Of a stretch of DNA of 64,000 nucleotides, positions 11,477 through 23,600 are shown piece after piece. Made by a program: the position numbers and the translations under genes. Under the pieces are notes generated by a model that ran no database searches, was not told the origin of the DNA, and saw nothing but the letters and a program-made list of their open reading frames with translations. Positions within the stretch are counted from its first letter, which is position 1. The number at the start of each line of letters is the position of its first letter. The DNA comes from Carallia brachiata (lineage: Eukaryota > Streptophyta > Magnoliopsida > Malpighiales > Rhizophoraceae), in contig JADCRB010000002.1 of the NCBI GenBank assembly GCA_021464245.1, positions 4,946,885-5,010,884 of the forward strand, in the 5' to 3' direction.

Positions 11477-12440
11477 TTCATTTTTTTTTTTTAAAGAAGC
11501 AAAAATACAGCCTTAGTTAGCCACCTCGAGGAATGCCTACTTCAAACAAACATATTCCCAAGCATTGCACTAATACCAAGTGGAAGATTATTCCAAACTT
11601 TGAGTATATCTTCATTGGCAGCTCTAAGATTAGTGAGAAAATTTGTACAAAAATGTTCTTGGCTCAAAGTTCAAGGAAAGTCTCATGGTTGTTTCATTTA
11701 TCACAGCTATTATGGAATGACAAAAGTCGTTTTTCTAGTCTTCTATCGTATTTTGTTAAAGCACAAATTTAGAATTTGTCTCCACAATAATCTTTCGAAG
11801 AGTTTTTGCCAATTTCATCTTTCATGTCGCACAAATAGCCCATAGTTCAACACCAATAGTTATAGCAATCCCCTTCCCACCTGAGCTAGAAAAACCAAAA
11901 ATCCAATTGCTGCATTCATCCCTTGCCACTCCACCATAGCCCACCAAGCCCGGCGTCCCTTTGCACGACCATCAACATTGATTTTTGACAAACAAGAGGC
12001 CAGGGGCTGCCAACACATTAAATTATTATACCATTACATATCATGCCGCAGAAGATGGCTAGGAATGCTCTCAATGCACTCGGCTTCACTTACTTCCACC
12101 GCCCTCTTTCTGGCGAATTGAACCACTTCTAAAGGAGTGAGTGAAGTGAAGATTGCTTTATTTCGCACATTCCAAAGATGCCAAATTAACGAAATAAAAG
12201 CAACTTGAAATGTAAAACCACAGCCTGGTATCACTTCTTTATTACAACAACCATCTTTGAACCACTCTTTTTTGAAAGAGTTTGAGATTCGACGAACAAA
12301 GCCCATCATTTGAAAGGCGTAAACCCAGACTCTCTAGGCATGAACACAATCATAAAAGCAATGTTCGATCTCTTTTTTTTTTTTTTTCCTGGTCTGTAGA
12401 GGAGACATAACATGCACTAACTCGTGTTTTAATCTGGGAC
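11477..12440 (-). pseudogene. 5'-truncated LINE remnant (zinc-binding RT tail plus RNase H-like domain)
   Basis: Read on the minus strand, a decayed protein shows a Cys-x2-Cys ... HCFxDC-like segment followed by a 'W' motif (about 12420-12330), typical of the zf-RVT region after LINE reverse transcriptases. The frame 12309-12034 follows, with 'IWHLWNVRNKAIF'. Then comes a segment (about 12000-11830) resembling the RVT_3 RNase H domain: 'NVDG' start, then after a frameshift a Gly-rich stretch and 'ARDECSNWIFGF'. Stops and at least one frameshift break it. The plus-strand T run at about 11477-11492 equals a poly(A) tail at the 3' end of the minus-strand element, as expected for a LINE insertion. 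The 5' part (endonuclease and most of RT) is absent. Confidence 0.65.
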
Positions 12441-15400
12441 TTAAATTTCTTTTTTTTTTTTTTAGAATTTTGGGACCAAAATTTCTTAAACAATACTAAT
12501 AACTACAGTGCTCGAATTGTTGGTGTGAAGTTGAGCTGGCTCAAGCCCGGTCCATGATTTCGGATAACTGGTCTGGCGGCGGTCAGCAATTGTGTGTTAG
12601 TGTGTGGAAGAAAGTTGGGGGATGGGTTGGCCGCTTTATGGCTAGACAACCCGACCCAATTTGCGATGTGTCTCATTGCCACCAACCTTGTCTTTTGAAT
12701 TTTGGTTCTAGAGTGGATAGACTCTTAGTCCCAATAATTGTTCAAATCTTGATACCTATAAACACAAATAAATAAAAAAAAACCCCTTAATTAGCTGTTT
12801 GACTCCCACTACACTTCATTTCCTTTGTATGAGTTTAACCCCTTCAAGATCAAAAAAAAAAAAAAGATACAATTGTAGTAACTATATAGTTATACTTTTA
12901 AAGAAGTCCAACAGACTTTTACATATAAAATGAAAATACAAATTAAAATTTGAATCATGAATTATGATTACAGTTTGTTTAAAGTTAGAGCATTATCCCC
13001 CAACTTTAGTGGATATTAAGCCAATGAATTTTCTTTTACATTTTTGATAGAATTAAGTCTATGAATTTTTTAGATAAGTGATAAATTAGTTATAAAAATT
13101 CATGAATTTTTCAATGTAGTCGTGTTGGGGTTTACTTTATCAATTAAGTTCTTTACTTTTATTTTTCATTCATTTGATTCCATGAATTTGATTTTTTTTT
13201 TCTTGAATCATATGCTTTAGTCAAATATATTTTTTAAGAGATTGACTGAATTCTATTCAAAACTGAACACAAATGGAATAAAAATTAAAAATATCAAAAT
13301 TAATTAGGTAACAACACCGTATTAAAAAGATTTATAAAGATTAGCGACTAAATATTTTACTTGTTCCATAAATTTTTCACTTTTTTTATGTCAAGTTCCA
13401 TATTTTTTTTTTTTGGTCCAAAGAGTTCCATAAATTTTTTTGTTCACAGTCGTATTCTTTGGACTTTAATATACATGTTGGGCCATAATAAGTCAAGTCT
13501 TCCGAGACACTATCCAATATCCAATGGAACCTCTCACCTAATATACAACAAAGTCAATAACAAAATCGTTGCTTCCAAAGCCATGTGGTCCAAACAATTA
13601 TGTAAAAGAAAAATCTGAGCAGCTTCAATTCGTTAGCTTGTTTTAGAATAAGAAAGAGAAATTCGCAAATCCTCCAAACGTAGAGCCCGTAAGTGAGTAA
13701 AAACATTACCCACAATCAAAGTAAACATATTAGTAACAGAATTTTCTTAAAGTCAATAACCAAAACGTTGCTTCCAAAGCCATATAATCCAAACAATTAT
13801 ATAAAGAAAAAAATTTCAGGGATTTCATTTAATTAACTTTAAAATAACAATAAAATGATATATATTATTAAATAATTGAATTCATGAAAAATAAAAAAAT
13901 AAATAAACTGCTATATATTATTAGATAAAACTATATTACTACTTAACAATATTTATTTAAAATTATATATTATTACTCTTATATAAAATGAGATGATGCT
14001 TGTGCCTCTTCCTCTCACCTTTGCATCTCACCTCTCTCCTTCCATTGTTAACCCATCAAATATTGGATCACAAACAAGAATCTGCTATTACTTGAATTTT
14101 GTTAGAATCAAGTGCTGATATTAAGAACTTACAGCTTACGGCTTAATGTCAAAAATATCATAATCATTTAGTCGTTTTATAGTTCTTAGATATAAAATCA
14201 CAATATTTTTTTTATAAGATTATAAAATACCAACCTTATTTTCTTATTTAAAAAAAAAAAAAAACCATATTGTCCATTAGGTTCATCAAAATTAAGAGGC
14301 GAGAGAAAGTAGTCATTATCTGAGTAAAAAAAAACAGAAAAACAGAGAAAGTAGTCATTATCAGCTTCAGGTGACGAAGGCCATCTCAAGGGAAGAGTCC
14401 ACGTTGGTGTTGATTCTACCCAACAAAGTTTTCGTACTTTTTATGGTGAAGGCAGAACCTCCCGATAGTTGGTAATTAATACCATGAACTGCTTTCGAAA
14501 TGGTTGCCAAATGAAGCAATGATGTTTACACTGTACTAACCACTCGCATCATTAATTATGTTTATTACGACGTTTTCTTAAGGAGGTTTGGAATAATAAA
14601 ATCCTTCAAAATCATTATAATATGTTATTACAATTTTGGGATAAAAAAAATATCCTACAATTAAGATTTTAGATATTTATATTAAAAATCTCGACACAGA
14701 TCTCTCTAAAGCGTAAAATTCATAAGAAAAAAAATGTTAAAATTAAATGACAATAAATACTCTTTTACTTAGGCAATTAGATGACAACAAACTACTGAAT
14801 CTTCCAATAATTCAGAGTTTCATTTGTATTATTTATGTCACAAATTTAAATTTTTATTAAAATATTTAGTAGAATTAAATATATTATTAAGCATACACAA
14901 TTATGAGAGCAACTAGATTCCGTGACTGAGTAACATGGAAATGACCCCTATTATGGTGCCCTCCATATGTTTGTAGGTTACAAATGCAAGGACCGGCGCT
15001 CGCCTGCATGCGTTGTTTTTAGTATATTCTTTGAGAAAGAAAGAGGGAGAAAGGGAACCATATATGTAAGTTGCATAAACAGACAATAAAAAATTAGTTC
15101 ATTAATCAATTAGTTCGTAGAGTAGATTGGTTAAATAATCGTCTTTGGGAGCGAAGAAAAAAAACTTGTCTTTGGAAGTCTTTTTTTAAAAAAAAAAATT
15201 CAATCGAAAAAGAATTATTTATATTTTTTCTAAAAATATAATTTTAGACAATTGTTCTCAGTTCAATAATACAGGCACTTATGCTCCTTAAAAAAAAAAA
15301 GTACATTTACTTATTCTGTTATCCAATGGGCAATTAAATCTTTCTACTCAGAAAAATTGGGACTAATTTCGAAGTCACATAAATTAATTACGCGAGTCAC

Positions 15401-16780
15401 GTGGCTCAATAACCTATATCATCTCTTTAAGCGTTTGCTTTCAAAAGAAAAACTAGAAAAAACTATTAGTACTTGAAATTTTTTTTTTTTTTTGATAAAA
15501 AAGAAGAGAAAGAAAACAGCAAACAAAATATAACCCGGACACCCCCCCCGGCAAAAAAAAAAAAAAACCTAGTTTCTCTTAAGAATGGCCACTCCAAAGT
15601 TATTTTTCACTATCCCTACAAATGACACAAAAAAAAAACTAAAAAATAATATTAATACCACTGTTCTCTCTGTTTTTTTTTTTGCGTTTTTTTCTTTTTT
15701 TTCTTTTGGTCTTTCGGCTAATAGTGCATTTTGTAACCCCTGATATAGTTTGGTTGCTATACGGAAACTCCCTTAATAGAGGAATTGGATAGTCACCTTA
15801 TTATATTATTTTTTATGAATAAAATTATGTAAATATATTTAATAAAATCATATAAATACGTTTAATAAGACACAAGTTAATTTAATAATATTTAACAATT
15901 TATCTATTTTTTTATTTTTTAAATTTAATACATATTTTATAAATTAATAATTCAAATTATTATGTATCCACCACAATTTTATAATTACGTATGCAAAATA
16001 TTTTTCACTCTTTTTATTTAGTAAAAAGGTCTAAAAATCTGGAGGAAAGAAAGGGATGAGAGTTGGGATGGGACTGCATGTTTTATAATAACATTTTACA
16101 GTTAATATTTTTAAAATATAAAAATTAATAAATATTATAAAAATATTAATTTTTATTTTAAAAATAAAAATCATAATTTATTCAAAATAAAAACCGACAT
16201 ATCAAGTATGTACTTATATACATTTTCTCTTCCTAGAGACGGAGATTTGGATTGAGCTCAAAATGGGCGCCGGCACAAATGAATCTGGGCCGTTAGATAT
16301 GATCTGAGCGAACCTGTAACCTGCTAAACCAGTCAAAGTGAATGGACTTCAACCATACTAGTCAGCGACCGTATGTTTAACAAACAGAATCCCAAGTGGC
16401 AACCGGCAAGTGCCCTTCTCTCTCTCTCTAACATTTTGCTAATCTCACTGGGAACTGGGGAAACTTCGGCCTTTGTCTTGTCTGGTTGTGGCCGCAAGCT
16501 AAGCAAGCAAGTTTAAAAAAAAAGAAGTGATTAATAATACACATATATAATTTTGAATCTTTAAGAGTAGTTTGATCTAAAACTAAATCTAAACTTGGCA
16601 GCAGCAAAACTGAAAAAAGTTAATGAAGAAAAATGGGAGAAAATGGGGATGATGGATGATGGGCAATGCCAATTCACTGATAGCTTCCTTCCTTTCTTCT
16701 TCTCCTCCATAGCCCAATCAATCATTTATTGAACACTCGTGACTCCTGTTGTTGTTTAATTTTTAAACAAACAAAGATTA
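12441..16780. other. Intergenic region, no gene seen
   Basis: AT-rich sequence with homopolymer runs. A roughly 60-bp segment ('AAAGTCAATAAC...CCAAACAATTAT') occurs at about 13550-13612 and again at 13751-13812, a local duplication. A smaller one ('AGAGAAAGTAGTCATTATC') is at 14303 and 14345. Short frames (12503-12685, 12554-12775, 13361-13618, 14198-14389) lack domains. The last few hundred bases (about 16240-16500) are richer in GC and may be the distal promoter of the kinesin gene. Confidence 0.45.
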
Positions 16781-16790
16781 TTTGCCACTT

Positions 16791-17662
16791 TCTCTCTCTA
16801 TCTCTCTCTCTCTCTCTCTCGCTCTCGTCACGCGAATCTCATCAATTGGGTCCTTCTCCATTGTTGCTTTAGAAATTAGATCACTCTCAATTCGTTAGAT
16901 TTAGAGAGGTGGTGGCTCGGCTCAGCCAGTGGTAAGTGCCTCTCCTTTTCTTTCCTTTTCCCATTTCCTTCTTTTTTTTTGTGTGTTGTTTAATGTTTTA
17001 ATTTTATCTGCTCGCTTTTCTTTGCTTTTGCTCACTTCGTCGACCGATCTGTGACTGCGTCTCCGTTTCGGGTGGTTAAAACGAAGAAACCGACGTCGTT
17101 TTATTCTAACGAACACTAAGCTCAACCCCCAGACATCATCGGCTTTCGTGGTTCTTTTTTATGTTTGATGTTCTGTCTCCTCTGTTCTTTCATCTTTTGG
17201 TCTGCATTTTCTTCTTCTTCCTTTTTTTTTTGGCTTTACAAATTTTCTTTATGTTTTTTTGTCCTTTATTTTTTGTCATTGACTTGAAGTTGCCCAACTA
17301 GCATATCCATTACTTCAATATCATTCACTGGCATTCTCATTTGCCTATTTTATTTTTTTAAGAATTTTGCATTTTGTTCTAATAAGAGGAAAAGGCCTAA
17401 ATTTTACGTGTAATTTTATTTCCTTGCTGCTCTCTTTGCTTAAACTCAAAAGCTGTTTGCAAATGTTCTTCAATGACATTACCCTTTTGTCTGCAGTTGT
17501 CAAAACAATCATTGGAAGCTTAAAAGGTGGGAGGGGAGCCAGAGCAGCATATAAACATGGTTCCTTGTTGATTGACGAGATTGTTATGTGAAACGTGCCA
17601 TTACAACCTGCAATTAATTGGGTCATTTCTAATCGAATATTAAAAACCAAAAACAAAAAAAA
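16791..17662 (+). promoter_or_regulatory. KCBP: 5' UTR of KCBP with a (TC)n tract and a UTR intron
   Basis: A (TC)n run at about 16791-16828 is typical of plant 5' UTRs. A good donor (CCAGTG|GTAAGTG, intron from 16932) pairs with an acceptor (TCTGCAG, ending 17496), predicting a 565-bp intron in the 5' UTR. The spliced leader would resume at 17497 and reach the ATG at 17663. The short frames here (16922-17125 minus, 17367-17591 plus) fall in the intron or UTR and are not supported as genes. Confidence 0.55.
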
Positions 17663-20600
17663 ATGGAGCCATCGATGGCCCAAAGTCTAAGAGCAAGTCT
17701 GTCTTCCTTTGTCTCAACTAATGGAAACGAAGATGTTTCTTTGCATTCTTCTGCTTCTATTTCTAATGGAGATGGATATGATAGCGATGGTGCCAGCTTC
17801 ACACATCCGTAAGTCTCATCTCATGCTTGATTGTTAGGAATTTTTTTTTTTTGTTTTTGTTTTTGTTTTTCCTCTAGTGTTTTTAGAATCCACCTTCCTG
17901 CTTATTTATAGATTAGAATCCACTTCTCTAATTATAAATTAGCATACAAGCTGATCTAGCCCAAATGCTAGATTTTGGTTGAAAAGGATTTTTAACATGA
18001 TGCTGCATTTTAATTGACAGTTTCTTTCCGTTTTTTATTTTATTTTATTTTCTCCTGCAATCCATTTCACCCCACCTCCGCCTTCACATCATTACCTTAT
18101 GTACTGACACACTGTCCTTTTTTTTTTTTGGCAATTGTCCACATTTGTTTTTTGCACCCTATTGTATAATTCTCTGCGGTTTCTGTTTATCTGCTAAAAA
18201 TGGAGCAGAAAGACAAACATAGTTCTTGAGGGATTTCCATTTACTTAATGCAAAAGCGGGTCTAATGGGTAACTTTTATTTCTTTTGTTTTATGTTTTTT
18301 ACAGTGTGCCAACAGTCCTTTCCATGTCTATTCCAGCAGAACTTGCTGGTGCCATACCTTTGATTGAAAAGTTTCAGGTGAACAATTCAAGTTATGTTGT
18401 GATTGAAGCAATGTTGAGGGGGTCAGCTACTTGAAAGCTATGATCTTGCTTATTGGATGGAGAATTTGAGCTCAATTCATGTCATGCAAAAGTTCTTTTT
18501 GTGGGTCAAATTTAGATATCTGTGAATTATCATGTAGCAATGTTCTGCAGGTTGAAGGCTTTCTAAGGATGATGCAGAAACAGATTCAATCCACAGGGAA
18601 ACGTGGGTTTTTTTCTAAAAAATCCACAGGCTCTCAAGTTCGGGAAAAGTTCACGTTTGAGGACATGCTATGTTTCCAGAAGGTGAAGCATTATATGGCC
18701 TTTTATGGACATGCTCTAATATATTTACTCATCTTTTAAAGAACTAATTTTCCAGCTTCTTGCAGGATCCTATACCAACTTCATTGCTTAAAATTAACAG
18801 TGACTTGATAAGCCGAGCCACTAAACTTTTCCAAATAATTTTGAAGTACATGGGCATTGATTCATCTGATCGAGTAGCTCCAACAAGTTTAGATGAACGA
18901 ATTGAGCTTGTTGGAAAATTGTACAAGCACACTCTGAAGCGTGCAGAACTTCGAGATGAACTCTTTGCGCAGATCTCAAAACAAACTAGAAACAATCCTG
19001 ACAGGTAGGTGTTTCTAAATCCTAAGTGTTTTTCTCCTTATGCACTGACTGCCTTTTGTTCCTGGCTAAATCAGGAACAAATGGATTGCCTTTTGGGACT
19101 TGTAACTTGTAAATTTAATGCAGGATCTCCTTTGTCACTTTGACCAAAGTGAAATAACCGACCTGTAATGTTTGACTTCATTCAAAAGGGCCTCTGATTC
19201 TAATAATGTCTAACTGCTTAAATTTCATAACCTGATAATTTTGTAGGCAATACTTGATTAAAGCATGGGAGCTCATGTATTTATGTGCATCGTCCATGCC
19301 TCCTAGCAAGGACATTGGTGCATATTTATCCGAATATGTGCATAATGTAGCTTATGGTGCAAGTACAGATTCTGAGATTCAAATTCTTGCATCAAATACC
19401 TTAAATGCGTTGAAGCGTTCTGTTAAAGCTGGTCCAAGGCATACAATACCGGGACGTGAGGAAATTGAGGCTCTTCTAACTGGTAGAAAGCTTACAACGA
19501 TTGTGTTTTTTTTGGATGAAACTTTTGAAGAAATCACTTATGACATGGCAACAACAGTATCTGATGCTGTCGAGGTACTTTAGGCTCTTTCTTCCTCACT
19601 TTTTTCATGTTTGTTTTTGCAGAGATAGCTACAGACATGCAAAGCCAGAAAACCCAACCAGAAATGGACAAAAAAAAAAACCATAAGCAATTGATCATTA
19701 TTTTCCTCGTAATATAGGAATACTCGATAAAACGACACCAAATTTAGAGTGAATAAATGAAGTTTTGATGTGCATGGTTAAAATTCATTTTGATGCAAAC
19801 AAGTAAACAACCTATCAGAAACCGATGACTTAATTTTGCACTTGATATCATTAACTTGGCACTGCAAGCATGTGCGGCACTTCTGGTGACCTAGCACTTA
19901 GTTGAGGGTTGTTGGCTGCTAGGAAATAGCAATTTTTGCAAGCAACTTGTACGCACCATGGTCACTAGTGGAGATTCACATGAATATTTTAGAACCGATG
20001 TGTTGAATATGTATATATTGAGAGAACATGACTTGAATTTTCAAGTCACTTTTAGCATAATATTTATCTAGTTGTGTTAGGATAGTTAAAGAAAGAAGAC
20101 TAAACTGCAGCTGTGATTTAATTGTATTGTTGGTCTAAGTTAGGTCTCTCTCTTCTTACACACAAGCATACACACGGGCACACGCACGTTCATGTGTAGG
20201 GTGGGGGAAGGACACAGAAACTGCCTTGAACCTATTTTTTTATATCACCTTCACTTACATGTTTCAGGAGCTTGCAGGGATAATTAAGCTCTCAGCCTAT
20301 TCTAGCTTCAGTCTTTTTGAGTGCCGTAAAGTTATTACTGGTTCCAGATCACCTGATCCTGGAAATGGTATTTATATTATTGTTTTCATTGTTTTATGGA
20401 CAAAGATCAATTGCAGTAGTCATCTGATATGTTCTTTCATGTCATGCAGAGGAGTATATTGGATTAGATGATAACAAATATGTAGGAGATTTATTGACAG
20501 AGTTCAAGGCAGCCAAGGACAGAAGTAAAGGAGAAATATTGCACTGCAAACTGACATTTAAGAAAAAGTTATTTCGCGAGTCAGATGAGGCTGTAACAGA

Positions 20601-23600
20601 TCCAATGTTTGTGCAATTATCATATGTTCAAGTGCGTATAACTTGTTGGAGAATTGTTGAACAGCTTTAACTTCAATATTTAGCTGTGTGACCTTAATCA
20701 ATGCTCATTTTCAACATGGGATCAATTCTAACTGCTGGATTTTTCAATCTATGGTTGTCCTGTTACAGTTGCAACATGACTATATATTGGGTAATTATCC
20801 AGTTGGAAGGGATGATGCTGCACAGTTATCTGCTTTACAAATTTTAGTAGAGATTGGACTTGTTGTTAGTCCTGAATCATACACGTTAGTATTCATTTCC
20901 CTAACTTCACTTTTGTCGAAAGATTGTACGAAAGAAATTCATCTTAAAATTGGCTTTGCTTGTTTTTTTAATGGTATTATAAATTACTGCTTTAGAATGA
21001 TTATTTGTCCAATTTCTGGCTACACCTTATACTTAAGAGTTTTCATGTTCTGACAATCAATATGTTGCAGCGATTGGACTTCTCTTCTTGAGCGATTTTT
21101 GCCTAGACAAATTGCAATCACTCGAGGGAAACGGGAATGGGAATTGGATATTCTTTCTCGTTATCGTTCAATGGTAATTAGTAGTCATCTCCATGCTTAC
21201 CTGCTTCTAAAAACATTCATATTCTGATCAATCATGAGGCTACTCCAATTTTTTTTTGACATTTGAAAGTTTATTGCTGTGTAGGAACATTTAACAAAAG
21301 ATGATGCAAGGCAGCAATTTTTGAGGATATTACGGACACTTCCATATGGAAATTCAATATTCTTTAGTGTTCGGAAGATTGATGATCCTATTGGTCTTTT
21401 GCCAGGACGGATTATTCTGGGCATTAATAAGCGGGGAGTAAGTGTAAAGTGTTCATGTTTCATATCATATCATAGAGTGCCACAGGTTCTTCTCTTCAAT
21501 TTCTGTTCATTGGTCTATAGGTGCATTTTTTTCGTCCAGTTCCAAAGGAGTATCTACATTCAGCAGAGTTAAGAGACATAATGCAATTTGGCAGTAGCAA
21601 TACTGCTGTTTTCTTTAAAATGAGAGTTGCAGGTGTTCTTCACATATTTCAGTTTGAGACTAAACAGGTTAGATAATTTTATGTTTTGCTCTATTAGTAA
21701 TTCACTAGCCAATAAAAAAGTGCTTTGCTTTTACAATTGCTATTCCTCCATCATTCAGGGAGAAGAAATTTGTGTGGCTCTCCAAACTCACATAAATGAT
21801 GTCATGTTGCGGCGCTATTCTAAGGCTCGGTCTGTTGCTAGTGTCTCTCTAAATGCAGATCTGTCCAACATTCTAAGCCCTCTAACATGGAAGTGTATGA
21901 GATGCGCATACAGGATTTGTCCAAAGCTTTGGAAGAATGTCAGAAGAACAGTAATCGAGTAAGCACACAATATTCCAATATATTTAGTGGTTGTTTGATA
22001 TAAATAGTGGTAGTGCTGGAAATTGCGATTCTGTGAATAGAAGTAATCCCAAAGATGGAGTTTATCTCCCTTGAGTCTTATATTCTTCGGAAATAACAAT
22101 CCAGCTAAAAGACAAATTTAGGATACTTCACGTGAGATAAAAGATAATATTGCTACGTGTTCATCTCTGGAATTGCATTTCCATACATCTTGCTTTATGG
22201 GTACCTTAGTATCCAGCTTTCTAGTGTATTGTGTGGTTGTTTGGGTTGAGACAAGGTGAATGCAAAGCAGCTCTAATTGAGTGACCCAGAAATCATAGTT
22301 CATTCATGGCGTGAGAATCAGAATCTGACATTCTTAGGAGGCAGAACAGCCCTCTTTAATGGTTGTTTCATTGGAGCAGGAATTATTAATAATTGCTTTT
22401 ATATTTGACATTAATTTATTTTCTTATGAATGGAAGGTGCATTTTTCTTGTCATTTTTTTTAAAATTAAATTTGAATTAAACGGATATTTGTGTATAATG
22501 TGTGTTTAGTTATCAGAAGAATTGCACGAGAAGCAGGAGCAAGAATTGAAATTGCAAGCAGAATTGGATGGCTTGAAAGAATCATTGAGATGTGAGAGGC
22601 AAAATTTAGCAGAAGTTGCGCATGAATGTGATAAACTTAAATCATCATTTGCTGAAAAGGATTCAGCCCTAAAGGTTTGTATGGTTCTTTCAGTCATAAG
22701 CCCACTCATTTTCAGAGTGTCTATTAAATGTCCAAAGTTTTATCTGTTGATTTTCATATGTGTTAGGTTGCTTTGTTGGAGAATAGGAATATGGAAACAA
22801 GGTTGACAAAACTCACTAATCTGGCAGCAGAAAATAACGCAAAAAAGGATTTGTTTGGAACGGACAACATGGTACACCCCTGCATTTATTCTTCTATGCT
22901 ATGAGCTTGTGTTTCATTTGTTACTTAGGTTAAGATAACTTGGTTTTGGTTTGGGTTTTTAGCTTTAACAAGATGTGATTAATTCTTGTTGCTTGTTTTA
23001 TGATGATATTGGAATGTTTGATGCCACAGGCCTTGCAGAGACTTGAAGATGAATTGAAATTGAGGAATGAAGAGCTGCTTGCAGCAAATGAAAGTATTAA
23101 GACATTTGCAAATGAGAAAATATCCCTAGAACAAAAGATCTGTAAATTTGAAAAGGAGAAAGTTGAGGAGGTTGTGCTTGAACTCTTTATTCTTCTTCCA
23201 TAGCATTTTTTTTTTATAACAAAAAGATAAATTTCTATGTTGGTTGAAGTGTAGATAAAAGTTCTTAAGGAAAATTTTGAGCAAGAGCGCAAAGCCTTAA
23301 AGTTACAAGTGTCGGAACTTGAAAAGAAGCTTGTAAGGGTCACAGAGGATTTGGCTATTGTAGAATCAACACTTGCAACTAGGAATGCGGATTTGGTTGT
23401 CATGCAGAATAACTTGGAGGAGTTAGAGGAGTTAAGAGGGATGAAAGAGGTTGATTCTTGTAGTGGGCTCCTTATTTCAGTTCTATTATTTTTCCTAAAT
23501 TAATTTATCACGAACTTGAATTTCAGGCATCTTTACTTGTTAAGTTTCGATTGGTTTCAGGACATTGATAGAAAAAATGAGCAAACTGCTTCCATATTGA

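Noticed and set aside
21900..21960. Explaining the exon 12 break by an extra short intron
   Set aside because: Candidate GT...AG pairs inside the exon are under 40 bp, too short for a plant intron, and would remove conserved codons.
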